Source: Bacillota bacterium (lineage in GTDB: Bacteria > Bacillota > Clostridia > Lachnospirales > Bianqueaceae). From it: DNA of 60,179 nt. The notes beneath the pieces were generated by a model, which ran no database searches, was not told the DNA's origin, and saw nothing but the letters and a program-made list of their open reading frames with translations. This document shows, in pieces, positions 51,012-60,107 of the stretch; the first letter of the stretch is position 1; each line of letters begins with the position of its first letter. The stretch spans positions 1 to 60,179 of the forward strand of contig JAFZQZ010000031.1 in assembly GCA_017620135.1 (NCBI GenBank), written 5' to 3'. The translations under genes and the position numbers were made by a program.

Positions 51012-51917
51012 TCAATTTGACTGTTCGCGGAAATTGATATAGGCGCCGTACAGGTTCGCGTCATTCCGGAACCGGCAGGTCACGACCTCGGCGCGGCGTA
51101 CGAAGTACGGACAGATCTCGTAGAGCTTCGCGAGTTCTTCGCGGATGGTCTCGACCAGCGCTGGCTGAGCGCTGATGCCGCCGCCGATCGCGAACCGGTC
51201 GGGATCGTAGAGATTCTGGAAATTGAAGATCTGGATCGCGATCTCTCTGGCGTAGATCCGAAGGGCTTCGAGCGCTTCTTTCTCTCCGGAATTCACACCG
51301 GCGAAGACGACACGCCCGTTCACTTCGTTCTCCGGCAGGCCTTTCTTCCCGGCGTACAGCCGGCAAAGACGCGGGACGCCGCACTGGTTGCCCCAGACGC
51401 CTTCAAAGGTAGGCTCGCCGCCGCGGTCGGTGATGGTATAAGAGATCTCTCCGGCGGAATAGTGACTGCCGCGGTACAGCTTATGGTCATGGATCAGCGC
51501 ACCGCCGATCATCGTGCCGAAAATCAGCACCATGCCGTTCGGGACGTCCTTCAGGCTTCCCTCCGCCGCTTCCGCGATGCCCGCGCATTTGGCGTCATTC
51601 TCAAGGATGATGGGGACGGGGCATCTTTCGTACAGCGCGTCGCGGATATAAAAGCCGTTGTTGTAGCGCAGCGCGCCGCCCATCTCAATGAGACCTTTTT
51701 CCACGTCGATGATGCCGGCAAGCGAGATGGCAATGCCTTCCACCGGGCAGACTTCATCGTAGATCTTTCCGATCGCTTCCACGAGATCCTCGCGGCTGGT
51801 CCGGGGCGTGGGGACGCTGCCTGCATGAAGGCCGCTTTCCTCGCTGAAACCGGTCGTCTCATCCATGACGGTATACTTGATGGCAGTCCCGCCGATATCG
51901 ATCACAAGTAATGCCAT
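51012..51917 (-). CDS. ROK family sugar kinase-like protein
   Basis: 301 residues. N-terminal ATP site ALLVIDIGGTAIKYTVMD, VPIILENDAKCAGIAEA with the catalytic Asp in END, and LIFGTMIGGALIHDHKL. The usual zinc motif (CxCGxxGCxE) is reduced to WGNQCGVPRLC. A sugar kinase role is likely because no N-terminal DNA-binding domain is present. The ATG at 51917 has GGGTGA five bases upstream; a GTG at 51926 overlaps the FSA stop. Confidence 0.88.
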   Translation of the reverse strand: MALLVIDIGGTAIKYTVMDETTGFSEESGLHAGSVPTPRTSREDLVEAIGKIYDEVCPVEGIAISLAGIIDVEKGLIEMGGALRYNNGFYIRDALYERCPVPIILENDAKCAGIAEAAEGSLKDVPNGMVLIFGTMIGGALIHDHKLYRGSHYSAGEISYTITDRGGEPTFEGVWGNQCGVPRLCRLYAGKKGLPENEVNGRVVFAGVNSGEKEALEALRIYAREIAIQIFNFQNLYDPDRFAIGGGISAQPALVETIREELAKLYEICPYFVRRAEVVTCRFRNDANLYGAYINFREQSN

Positions 51918-51922
51918 ATCGT

Positions 51923-52606
51923 TCACCCGATCAGATCCGCCATGGTGGTGCCTTCTCCGGCGATCTTCGCAAAGTCGGAGAGGAAATCATTCACAGCGCC
52001 GTCGATGGCCAGGTTCTTCACGAACGTGTCGATGACAGCCGGCGCGCAGGTGGCGGAGCCGATACCGTAGGCGCAGAGGGTCAGGACCTGCTGGCTGTTC
52101 TTGAAGGAAGCCGCCAGCACTTCGCACGGAAGATCATGCATCGTAAGGATATCCTGGATCTGCTCGGTGACCGCGATCCCGTCATACCCCATGTTGTCGA
52201 TGCGGTTCACATACGGAGCGACATACGACGCGCCGGCTTTCGCCGCGAGATATGCCTGCATAGGCGTATAGACGACCGTACCGCAGGTTTTGATCCCCTC
52301 TTCCTTCAGGATCCGGATCGCTTTGAAGCCTTCCGGTACGGAAGGGATCTTCACGATGGTATTCTTTCCGAGTAATCCTACGATCGCGCGGGCATCCCTG
52401 ATCATGCCTTCGGCGTCGGTCGGAATAGCCTGCACGAAAAGCTCCTTCTCCTCGCCCAGGATAGCGCGGATCTCTTTCAAAACTTCGATGGGATCACCCT
52501 TCACCTTGGACAGGATGGACGGGTTGGTGGTCACACCGTCGATCGGATATAGATCGACCAGACGGCGGATCTCACTGACATTCGCATCATCGATATAAAG
52601 TTTCAT
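51923..52606 (-). CDS. fsa: Transaldolase / fructose-6-phosphate aldolase family
   Basis: 227 residues, short transaldolase. LYIDDANVSEIRRLVDL, GVTTNPSILSKVKG, the Schiff-base lysine in NTIVKIPSVPEG (~85), CGTVVYTPMQAYLAAKAGA. Pairing with a glycyl-radical enzyme and its activase mirrors the E. coli ybiW-ybiY-fsaA and pflD/pflC-fsaB loci. FSA cleaves or makes fructose-6-phosphate from dihydroxyacetone and G3P. Confidence 0.92.
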   Translation of the reverse strand: MKLYIDDANVSEIRRLVDLYPIDGVTTNPSILSKVKGDPIEVLKEIRAILGEEKELFVQAIPTDAEGMIRDARAIVGLLGKNTIVKIPSVPEGFKAIRILKEEGIKTCGTVVYTPMQAYLAAKAGASYVAPYVNRIDNMGYDGIAVTEQIQDILTMHDLPCEVLAASFKNSQQVLTLCAYGIGSATCAPAVIDTFVKNLAIDGAVNDFLSDFAKIAGEGTTMADLIG

Positions 52607-52622
52607 AGCTTCCTCCTGTTGA

Positions 52623-55037
52623 TCATAATGTTTGTTCGGTACGGGCGATGATATCGTCCTGCGTCGCGCGGGACAAAACGTTGAAGAAGGCGCTGTAGCC
52701 GGCCACGCGCACGATCAGGTCCTTGTGTTTTTCAGGATGCGCCTGGGCGTCCAGCAGGGTCTCGCGGGAGACGATGTTGTACTGCACATGATAGCCGTGC
52801 AGCCGATTGAAATACGTGCGGATGAGCATCTCGAGCTTCTGCTTGTTTTCCTCGGTGGAAAGCATCTGCGGCGTCATCTTCTGGTTCAACAGGACGCCGC
52901 CGGTGATCTTTTCTGTCCGCAATTTCGAGACAGACTTGAAGACCGCGGTGGGGCCATGCGTATCGGCGTTATGCGCCGGGCTGCAGCCTTCAGCCAGCGG
53001 CTCGTGGGCGTTTCGTCCGTCCGGGGTGGCCATGGTGCCCATGCCCTGTCCGACGTTCGCGCTGATCGAGGAGGTGCCGGCGTAGCGGATGCCGCCGATG
53101 GGACCGCGGTGGAACCGCGTATTGGGATACTTTTTGATCTCGTCGATATAGGAGTCGTAGGCTTCCACCACGAGCTGATCCACATAGTCGACGTCGTTGC
53201 CGTATTTGGGCACGTCGCGGATAAGCATTTTCTGAATGCGCTGGTTCTCCGGCAACTGGAAATCGTCGAGAATGGCGTTCCAGAGCTCTTCCGGCGTGAT
53301 CTTCTTTTCCTCGAAGACCAGCTTTTTGATGGCGGCCAGGGAATCGGCCATGTTCGCGATGCCCACCTGCAGGCCGGAGATGAAATCGTACACGGCGCCG
53401 CCTTCCTTGATGGTCTTGCCGCGGCCGATGCAGTCGTCCGTCAGCGCGCTGCAGAGGATATCGGGCACATCCCGCTCGGAGGCCTTGTCGATGGCGTTCT
53501 CGACGATGACCGAATACCGGGTGACTTCGCGCACAGTCTTATCCCAGGCGGCGAGGAGCTCCTCGTAGCTCTTCATATCCTTGAAATAGCCGCAGCCTTT
53601 CGTGAAACGCTTGCCGCTGGTCAGATCGACGCCGTCGTTCATGGCGCAAAGGAGCATCCGCGGGAAGTTGATATAGCTCATACCGGTGCAGCGGTAGCCC
53701 CACTTGCCCGGTACGGCAGTCTCGACGCAGCCGATGGCGCTGTAGTTGTAGGCGTCCTCTTCCTTTACGCCCCAGCCGATAAACGACGGGATGATGATCT
53801 CATCGTTGTTCAGCGCGGGCATTCCGAAGCCAAGTTTCATGACTTCGATGCATTCGTCGAAGAATTCTTTATTCAGATTCTTATGGTAGCGGACGGTCAG
53901 GTTCGGCTGAGTGAGCCTGGTGCGCGCTACCGAGCGAAGGACCGCGAAGGACAGTTCGTTCACCGCGTCCTGATGATCTGTGGTCTGCCCGCCGATGGTC
54001 ACGTTCTGGTACATGGGCGAGCCGGCGGAGGACAGCGTATGCGCCTGCGAGCGGACCTTGTTGATCGTGAGCGTCTTGATCCAGAGGCAGGTCAGAAGCT
54101 CCTGTGCCTCTTCCTCGGTGATGGCGCCGCTCCGGATATCCGCGATGTAATACGGGTACATGTACTGGTCGAAGCGGCCGTAGCTCAGGGAGTGCCCGTT
54201 GGACTCGATCTGCAGGATCAACTGGACGAGCCAGACGCTCTGCACGGCTTCCCGGAAGGATCCGGCGGGCTCGTACGGTACCTTGGCCAGGATGCGGCTC
54301 ATCTCTTCGAGCTCCGCGCGGCGGGCAGGATCTTCTTCCTTCGCGGCCATATCCGCAGCGAGATAGCTGTAGCGAAGAGCGAAAGTCCGCACGGCTTTCA
54401 GTACGATCAGGACCGCTTTGTAGAAGACAGCCTTGTCGATGGAATCCGGATCCGTCAGGTCGAGTGCTTCCCGGCATTTTCTGACCTGGGCTTCATAGCT
54501 TTTCAGCCCTTCCCGCAGGATGCGGTCGTAATTGACAGCGAGATGCGCGTCGCCGGCGTTCAGCTTGCCTTCCATACCGAAGATGCCGGTCTCCATGAAC
54601 ACGCTGACCTCTTCCGGCAGCAGCGCTTCACCGCGGGCACGGAGGTTGTTGTTTTCCCAGAACGGTGCGATGCTTCTAAGCTGCTTCTTCGTCTCTTCCG
54701 TGATGTAAAAGACATCGCCGTCCCGCTTTTCAAACAGGTCGAGCTCGTCGATGATGAATTTCAGGGTATATTCGGGGAAGACAGGCGCGTTGCGGTTTTT
54801 GCCGGCCTGATTGCCGGCGATCAGCGTCTTGTCTTCGATATAGATAGTCATGTTCTCGAGGATCTTTTCAAGCATGAGAGCGCGCATCATGACGCGCGGC
54901 TGATTCATGTTCGCTTTGTAGACCTCGGTGACCAGAAGGGCACGTTCAGCCTCGACATAGGGTTTTTCGTCCAGGACTTCTTCGCGGAAGGCCTGCATCC
55001 GCTCTGTCAGACGGCCGAAGTGTTCAGTGTTTTCCAT
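52623..55037 (-). CDS. Glycyl-radical enzyme of the PflD/PflF (dehydratase/lyase-like) type
   Basis: 804 residues. The glycyl radical is G780 in VRVAGYSAFF; the thiyl cysteine is C437 in AIGCVETAVPGKWGYRCTG with E439 two residues on, the GCVE arrangement of diol dehydratases and CutC-like lyases, not the CC pair of pyruvate formate-lyase. Substrate is unknown; E. coli PflD/PflF, the likely relatives, are also without assigned substrates. Followed by FSA, ROK kinase, GNAT and desulfoferrodoxin, with the activase divergent upstream. Confidence 0.93.
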   Translation of the reverse strand: MENTEHFGRLTERMQAFREEVLDEKPYVEAERALLVTEVYKANMNQPRVMMRALMLEKILENMTIYIEDKTLIAGNQAGKNRNAPVFPEYTLKFIIDELDLFEKRDGDVFYITEETKKQLRSIAPFWENNNLRARGEALLPEEVSVFMETGIFGMEGKLNAGDAHLAVNYDRILREGLKSYEAQVRKCREALDLTDPDSIDKAVFYKAVLIVLKAVRTFALRYSYLAADMAAKEEDPARRAELEEMSRILAKVPYEPAGSFREAVQSVWLVQLILQIESNGHSLSYGRFDQYMYPYYIADIRSGAITEEEAQELLTCLWIKTLTINKVRSQAHTLSSAGSPMYQNVTIGGQTTDHQDAVNELSFAVLRSVARTRLTQPNLTVRYHKNLNKEFFDECIEVMKLGFGMPALNNDEIIIPSFIGWGVKEEDAYNYSAIGCVETAVPGKWGYRCTGMSYINFPRMLLCAMNDGVDLTSGKRFTKGCGYFKDMKSYEELLAAWDKTVREVTRYSVIVENAIDKASERDVPDILCSALTDDCIGRGKTIKEGGAVYDFISGLQVGIANMADSLAAIKKLVFEEKKITPEELWNAILDDFQLPENQRIQKMLIRDVPKYGNDVDYVDQLVVEAYDSYIDEIKKYPNTRFHRGPIGGIRYAGTSSISANVGQGMGTMATPDGRNAHEPLAEGCSPAHNADTHGPTAVFKSVSKLRTEKITGGVLLNQKMTPQMLSTEENKQKLEMLIRTYFNRLHGYHVQYNIVSRETLLDAQAHPEKHKDLIVRVAGYSAFFNVLSRATQDDIIARTEQTL

Positions 55038-55101
55038 GGTTTTCTCCTGTGAGTGATTTGACGGCGTTTCCGCCGCCTTGCGCGATCTATGGCGCAGGTC
55101 T

Positions 55102-55207
55102 ATTTTACCTCTTTTCAGGTCGCCGCGTCAAGCTGATTTTTCGAAAATAAATATTTTTCTTTCATTCGTAAGTTTTTATTTACTTTTCTCCCCCGATACG
55201 CTATACT
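55102..55207. promoter_or_regulatory. Divergent promoters between the glycyl-radical enzyme and its activase
   Basis: Minus strand TTGACG (55131-55126), 18 bases, TAAAAT (55107-55102). Plus strand TTTACT (55179-55184), 17 bases, TATACT (55202-55207). A likely site of action for the DeoR-type regulator encoded at 56199. A GGCG...CGCC hairpin lies in the minus leader. Confidence 0.65.
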
Positions 55208-55241
55208 GACACTAGTACTGATCATCCTCGGAGGAAATGCA

Positions 55242-56162
55242 ATGAGTGCCGATCGAAGCGCCAAAGGCGTGGTTTTCAATATACAGAAGTTCAGTGTCAA
55301 CGACGGACCGGGGATCCGGACCGTGGTTTTTCTCAAGGGCTGTCCGCTGCGCTGTCAGTGGTGCGCGAATCCGGAAAGCCAGTTCGTCCGGCCGCAGGCC
55401 CTCTGGGACAGCAAAAAATGCCTGCACTGTGAGAACTGTGTCGCGGTCTGTCCGAAAGACGCGGTGAGCGTACGCACGACACACGCAGGCGCGGACCGGA
55501 TCCGTGTAGATCCGCAGCTGTGTGATCACTGCGGGCTTTGCGTGCAGGGATGTCCTGTCGAGGCGCTCACTCTTTCCGGCGAGGAGAAGACGGTACAGGA
55601 AGTGCTGGACGTGGTGCTGCAGGACCTTCCCTTCTATGAGGAAAGCAGCGGCGGGATCACCCTTTCCGGCGGCGAGATGCTGATGCAGCCGGAGTTTTCC
55701 TTTCAGCTGCTGACGGCCGCGAAGGAAGAAGGTCTTATGACCTGCGTGGAGACCACCGGCATGGCCGCTCCGGAAGTTTTTGAACGGGTGATCGGTCCGG
55801 TGGATGAGATCCTTTTTGATATGAAGCACTGGGATCCGGAGGCGCACCGGCGCGGGACCGGCGTGGGAAATGAAGTGATCCTCGAAAATCTTGCGCAGGC
55901 GATTAATAAGCATGTCCTTGTCCGCATTCCGGTCATTCCCGGATACAACGATTCCCTCGCCGACGCGGCAGGCTTCGCGCAGAAGATGAAGGAAGTCGGC
56001 GCGACCAGGTGTCAGCTGCTGCCCTTCCACCAATTCGGCGAGAACAAATATGACCTTTTAGGCGCCGACTACCGGTATCGGGATGTTCCGGCGCTGCACC
56101 GCGAGGAACTGGAGGAATACCGGCAGGTATTCCTCGCGCACGGGATCGAAGCATTCTTTTAA
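55242..56162 (+). CDS. Glycyl-radical enzyme activase (radical SAM, two extra 4Fe-4S)
   Basis: 306 residues. Radical-SAM cluster motif in GCPLRCQWCANPES (Cx3Cx2C), then two ferredoxin-type 4Fe-4S sets (CLHCENCVAVCP and CDHCGLCVQGCP) that PflA lacks but dehydratase activases have. SGGEMLMQPEF is the GGE motif. It generates the glycyl radical on the 52623-55037 enzyme. GGAGG seven bases before the ATG. Operon with the DeoR-type regulator. Confidence 0.95.
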   Translation: MSADRSAKGVVFNIQKFSVNDGPGIRTVVFLKGCPLRCQWCANPESQFVRPQALWDSKKCLHCENCVAVCPKDAVSVRTTHAGADRIRVDPQLCDHCGLCVQGCPVEALTLSGEEKTVQEVLDVVLQDLPFYEESSGGITLSGGEMLMQPEFSFQLLTAAKEEGLMTCVETTGMAAPEVFERVIGPVDEILFDMKHWDPEAHRRGTGVGNEVILENLAQAINKHVLVRIPVIPGYNDSLADAAGFAQKMKEVGATRCQLLPFHQFGENKYDLLGADYRYRDVPALHREELEEYRQVFLAHGIEAFF

Positions 56163-56198
56163 AAAACCGGTGGGCCCATGCCCGAAAAGGAGAACGTT

Positions 56199-56951
56199 AT
56201 GTCTGCAAAACAGGAAGCCAGACTGCAGGAGATCCTGCGCCTGCTGTCCGATCAGAAGAAAATGAATGTGGCGGCTATCGCTGAAATACTCAGTACTTCT
56301 CAGGTCACGATCCGCAAAGATCTGGACAGTCTGGAAGCCAAAGGGTTCATCCGCCGTGTGCACGGCTATGCCGAACTGGATACCAGCGATCACCTGACCA
56401 GCCGCCTGGCCTATCATTATGATCAGAAGAAAAAGATCGCCGAGCGCGCCAGTGAGCTGGTGAGCGACGGCGATACGATCATGATCGAGAGCGGCAGCTG
56501 CTGCGCGATCCTGGCGGATCTGCTCGCCAAAAAGTGCCGGTCTCTTACGGTCATCACGAACAGTGCGTTTATCGCGGAGTATATCCGCAGCTATAAACAG
56601 GTCCAGGTGATCCTGCTGGGCGGCATTTATCAACATGCGTCACAGTGTCTCGTGGGCCCGATGATCCGGGACGGGGCCGCGAATTATCATGTGAAATACT
56701 TCTTTATCGGTACGGACGGATGGAGCGAAAAGACAGGCTTTACGAACAAGGATGCCCTCCGTGCCCAGGCGGTGCGCGATATGGCGCATGCCGCGGACGA
56801 AGTCGTCATACTGACCGAAAGCGAAAAGTTCGATCATCCGGGTACGCTCCCGCTGAATATAAAGAATGCCCCCGTCCGGCTGATCACTGATGATGATCTG
56901 CCGGAGGAGGCACGAAAGGTGCTGGAGAAACAGGGCGTCCGGATAGGATAG
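56199..56951 (+). CDS. DeoR/GlpR family transcriptional regulator
   Basis: 250 residues. N-terminal HTH (RLQEILRLLSDQKKMNVAAI, STSQVTIRKDLDSLEAKGFI) and a C-terminal sugar-phosphate sensor domain (DGDTIMIESGSCCAILADLL, LLGGIYQHASQCLVGPM, FFIGTDGWSEKTGFTN). These usually repress sugar operons and respond to a phosphosugar, so it likely controls the divergent glycyl-radical/FSA operon. The ATG at 56199 has AAAGGAG six bases upstream. Confidence 0.93.
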   Translation: MSAKQEARLQEILRLLSDQKKMNVAAIAEILSTSQVTIRKDLDSLEAKGFIRRVHGYAELDTSDHLTSRLAYHYDQKKKIAERASELVSDGDTIMIESGSCCAILADLLAKKCRSLTVITNSAFIAEYIRSYKQVQVILLGGIYQHASQCLVGPMIRDGAANYHVKYFFIGTDGWSEKTGFTNKDALRAQAVRDMAHAADEVVILTESEKFDHPGTLPLNIKNAPVRLITDDDLPEEARKVLEKQGVRIG

Positions 56952-56987
56952 GCGAGTATAACGTCTCGTGTTTACTATCTAATCAGA

Positions 56988-58364
56988 TCACTCCTGACCA
57001 ACGTACACCAGTTCCGGATAATCGAAGAGCCGTACGGAAAGCAGTTCTGTTTCGAAATCCAGGGAGACATAGACATAGTCCAGGACAAAGGTGTTTTCCC
57101 CTTCCACGGCAAGGAAGCAGTAATTCGTACCGGAGACGACCTGCCACGCCAGGCAGTACATAGGCAGATGTCCGTATTCCATGACCGTCTGGCATTCGGT
57201 AAAGGGAATTTCCACCTGAAGCAACTGCAAAGACTCCTTCTCACTGAGTTTCACGCCTGCTTCTCTGGCCTGCATGTTGATCGCGACGACCTGCCAGCTT
57301 CCCGTCGTCGGTTCCGCGGCCGCAGGATCAAAAGCTAAAACGCTTATATCCCCTTCCTGACTCCCGGCGCCGACATCAATGGGCACGATATTCAGGACTT
57401 CACAGCTGCCGTCCAGGGCTTCATAAACAAAGACAACCACCAGATACGGTTCAGCATTTGGCGCGACGACAGTCGCTTTGCAAAGGTAGGCATAGTTCAT
57501 GCCCGCCACTACCTGGCGGCCAAGCAGTGCCAGGGGTTCATAATCGACGCCCATCAGGGTTTCCGTGACGTTCGTCAGCGGCTCAAAGGAAGCCGGATCC
57601 AGTTCATAGACAGGCATGCTGTAGAAGAGATCTTCGTTCATCCATCCGCCCATCATCATCTCGCCACCTTCGTCCTCGATCCACTCCTCTTCCTGCGGTT
57701 CGATATCCCAGGTGGCATTATTCATGTGAGAAAACTCGATCTTTTTCACGGTCAGGGGTTTGAACGCCTCTTCGCCGTCGATATCATCGTCATCATTGAG
57801 TTTCAGATCTCCGTCCATGGTGACCATGTACTCAAAATACTCATGATCCATGAAGAACTGCTTTTCCAGGAGGTTCCAGCCGGCGATGCTCCAGCCGGCA
57901 TCGAGCATTTCCTCACCGGTCTTCCCTTTCCAGGCATCCAGTTCTTTCTGAGAAGGGATCCGATCAGACATATTGTCCAGCTGCGTGATCGGTAAAGACC
58001 CGATGACCTCCAGTTCCTGCTTATCATAGTCTTCATCAAAGATGTCCAGGTTCCAAAGCACGTCGCTCTGTTCGTCCGTCAGTTCAAGGATCGCGCGATA
58101 AATCACATCTTCATACGTGAAAGCGTAAACAAAGGTGTTCTCAAAGTGTTTTCTCTCATTGATATAGAGACCTTCCAGCGCCTGAATGTCGTTTACGGTC
58201 TTCCAGCTTTCCGGTCCGCCGGGTTCGGTCGTTTCAGCCTGTCCGGAAGTCTCCGTCTTCTGAGAGGTTTCACCGCCACCTGACGCTTCTTCTTTCTTTG
58301 TACAGCCGCTCAACATGCCGAGGATCAGCAGGACGGCCAGCATAAGTGATAATGTTTTTTTCAT
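56988..58364 (-). CDS. Lipoprotein with two cystatin-like domains
   Basis: 458 residues. Signal peptide with lipobox MLSGC (~Cys21), a Ser/Thr/Gly-rich linker, then an unassigned N-domain (~50-235). The C-terminal half has two segments with the cystatin loop: GRQVVAGMNYAYLCKATVV (~290) followed by strands ending CEVLNI, and WQVVSGTNYCFLAVEG (~420) followed by LDYVYVSLDFETELLSV. QxVxG plus NY is the papain-inhibitor loop of stefins and cystatins. An outer-surface protease inhibitor is possible, but the fold may only be shared. Follows the second lipoprotein by 19 bases. Confidence 0.8.
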   Translation of the reverse strand: MKKTLSLMLAVLLILGMLSGCTKKEEASGGGETSQKTETSGQAETTEPGGPESWKTVNDIQALEGLYINERKHFENTFVYAFTYEDVIYRAILELTDEQSDVLWNLDIFDEDYDKQELEVIGSLPITQLDNMSDRIPSQKELDAWKGKTGEEMLDAGWSIAGWNLLEKQFFMDHEYFEYMVTMDGDLKLNDDDDIDGEEAFKPLTVKKIEFSHMNNATWDIEPQEEEWIEDEGGEMMMGGWMNEDLFYSMPVYELDPASFEPLTNVTETLMGVDYEPLALLGRQVVAGMNYAYLCKATVVAPNAEPYLVVVFVYEALDGSCEVLNIVPIDVGAGSQEGDISVLAFDPAAAEPTTGSWQVVAINMQAREAGVKLSEKESLQLLQVEIPFTECQTVMEYGHLPMYCLAWQVVSGTNYCFLAVEGENTFVLDYVYVSLDFETELLSVRLFDYPELVYVGQE

Positions 58365-58383
58365 GTTGTTTTCTCCTTTGTAT

Positions 58384-59877
58384 TTAATAACTGTGAAGCT
58401 GCTGGATAACGCCGGTCTGGAGGTTCTTTCTCATGATCACGCCCCACTCGCGTTTGTATTCATCCCGCCAGCCCGTACTGTCCGCGTAAACGCCTTTTTC
58501 CACCGCGAAGTAGACCCAGTCACCAACTATACTGACGCGTCTTACTCCGACCATAAAGCCATCGTCCGTTCCGGAATTGAGTCTTGGCGTCGCGATCAGC
58601 GTTGTAAGATCCGACGTCGTGACCAGGGTCAGAACGTTGCCGGAAAGATCCGGCCGGACACAGATAGACGTGTAATCTTTGGAAGTATAGATCTCTCCTT
58701 CTGCGTAGAGATAGTTCTCTTCCAGCCCTGTCGGCTGCACCTCACCGCCGGGGACCGTCATACAGACGGATTCCAGCTGATAGTCTTTGGTATAATGGGT
58801 AAAGTAGAGCGTGTGAACGCCGCCATCGGACCGGACGTAGATCTCGCTTTCCGTATCGTCGTCCTTTGAACCATAGACGGGCTCCGCGCCGGGACAGTTC
58901 ATCAGATCGCTGATCGCGAACCGCGCGATCTCGCCGCCCTGGAAAATGGCGCCAGAACCGGCCCTTGAGCCGTAGCAGATATAGAGATATCCGTCCGCGA
59001 TCTGCGCACTTTCGATCGTCGTACCGCCCATGGTACTCATTTCACTTTCCGACCACAGCGTCTGGCTGACCGTTCCCAGGTTGTAATTGACATGGCCGGC
59101 GATATCATAGGCGCCCAGACTGAGCATCGTCTTCGAAGGCGTCGTATAGTAATAGACTATGCCGTTTTCCGCCACGATAAATTTGCCGTCCACCGCCAGC
59201 ATGCTCTCCAGTCCGGACGCCATATCGAGCAGGGTAACACCGCCGGAATAGGAACTGCTGCAGATCAGCACACCGCTCTCATCGTCCGCGCCGACGATCC
59301 CATAGAGGTCGGAATAGATACTGCCTACCGTACCGTCCAGGCTCAGAGCTTTGATGCAGTTCTGATTACTCTCGTCCTTACTCTCATAATACAGAACTCC
59401 GTCCAGGATACCGATATTGCCGGTACCGTCTGCTGTCAGGACGGTTTCCGGTACCGCGTTCGGATCGTTCTTATCCACCGCCAGCAGCGGGATAACGACT
59501 CCGCCGTTCGTGTAGTAATTGCCCCAGGTACCTGTATCCCAGAAGGTCTCTGAAGCAAAGCCCCAGAAATACACTTTCCCCTGATATTCTACATAGGGCG
59601 TTCCATTGCCGCGGCTCGCTGCGGTGGATGCCGTTTCTTCACGGGCAGGTTCTTCTGCCGCGGCTTCCGCGGGCTCTGCCTCCGTCGTTGCTGCGGGTTT
59701 TGCTTCTTGTGCGGGTTTCGTGTATTCGTCCTCGTCGTTATCATCCCGTTCCCGGGCATGCTGGACCTTGTCCCGGTCGGTGGTGGGGATATCTTTCGCG
59801 CACCCGGTAAGGCTGGAAAGGATCAGTCCCAGCGCCAGGATCAGAAGAAGGATCCGGCGGCATTTCATTCGTTTCAT
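58384..59877 (-). CDS. Lipoprotein with beta-propeller-like (DUF5050-type) domain
   Basis: 497 residues from the ATG at 59877. Signal peptide ILLLILALGLILSSLTGC, a low-complexity acidic and Ala/Glu-rich linker (~30-85), then repeated beta motifs (NIGILDGVLYYESKD, GKFIVAENGIVYYYTTP, ESAQIADGYLYICYGSRAG) typical of DUF5050-like propellers on the surface of Firmicutes. Function unknown; likely an envelope sensor or scaffold together with the cystatin-like lipoprotein encoded next. Confidence 0.82.
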   Translation of the reverse strand: MKRMKCRRILLLILALGLILSSLTGCAKDIPTTDRDKVQHARERDDNDEDEYTKPAQEAKPAATTEAEPAEAAAEEPAREETASTAASRGNGTPYVEYQGKVYFWGFASETFWDTGTWGNYYTNGGVVIPLLAVDKNDPNAVPETVLTADGTGNIGILDGVLYYESKDESNQNCIKALSLDGTVGSIYSDLYGIVGADDESGVLICSSSYSGGVTLLDMASGLESMLAVDGKFIVAENGIVYYYTTPSKTMLSLGAYDIAGHVNYNLGTVSQTLWSESEMSTMGGTTIESAQIADGYLYICYGSRAGSGAIFQGGEIARFAISDLMNCPGAEPVYGSKDDDTESEIYVRSDGGVHTLYFTHYTKDYQLESVCMTVPGGEVQPTGLEENYLYAEGEIYTSKDYTSICVRPDLSGNVLTLVTTSDLTTLIATPRLNSGTDDGFMVGVRRVSIVGDWVYFAVEKGVYADSTGWRDEYKREWGVIMRKNLQTGVIQQLHSY

Positions 59878-59915
59878 GCTATCAAATTCCTTTGATCGTT
59901 GATATCGTATCCCCA

Positions 59916-59944
59916 ATTATACAGCGACCGCGGTCCAAAAACAA
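59916..59944 (-). promoter_or_regulatory. Promoter of the two-lipoprotein operon
   Basis: Minus strand TTGTTT (59944-59939), 17 bases, TATAAT (59921-59916). The spacer contains the palindrome GACCGCGGTC (59926-59935), a possible operator. Confidence 0.65.
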
Positions 59945-60107
59945 CCGGACGCTTTTCGTCCTCGTCGGACTAGTCTTCAGGGGACTATCTTTTGCAAAAT
60001 ACGCATTTTTATACCCTTTTCACTGCACTATGGCTAGGTGAAAGTCAAGTCCAAATTTGTGTGTAAATTCCTTTAGGTCATGTTTGGTTGCGAAAGGTGA
60101 GCGTTGA

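Noticed and set aside
52632-55052. 806-codon plus-strand ORF opposite the glycyl-radical enzyme
   Set aside because: It mirrors a gene with certain motifs and shows no recognisable protein features; a codon-bias shadow.
59945-60107. Insertion sequence end
   Set aside because: The composition near 60040-60107 is suggestive, but no inverted end or transposase motif can be shown without the sequence beyond the window.
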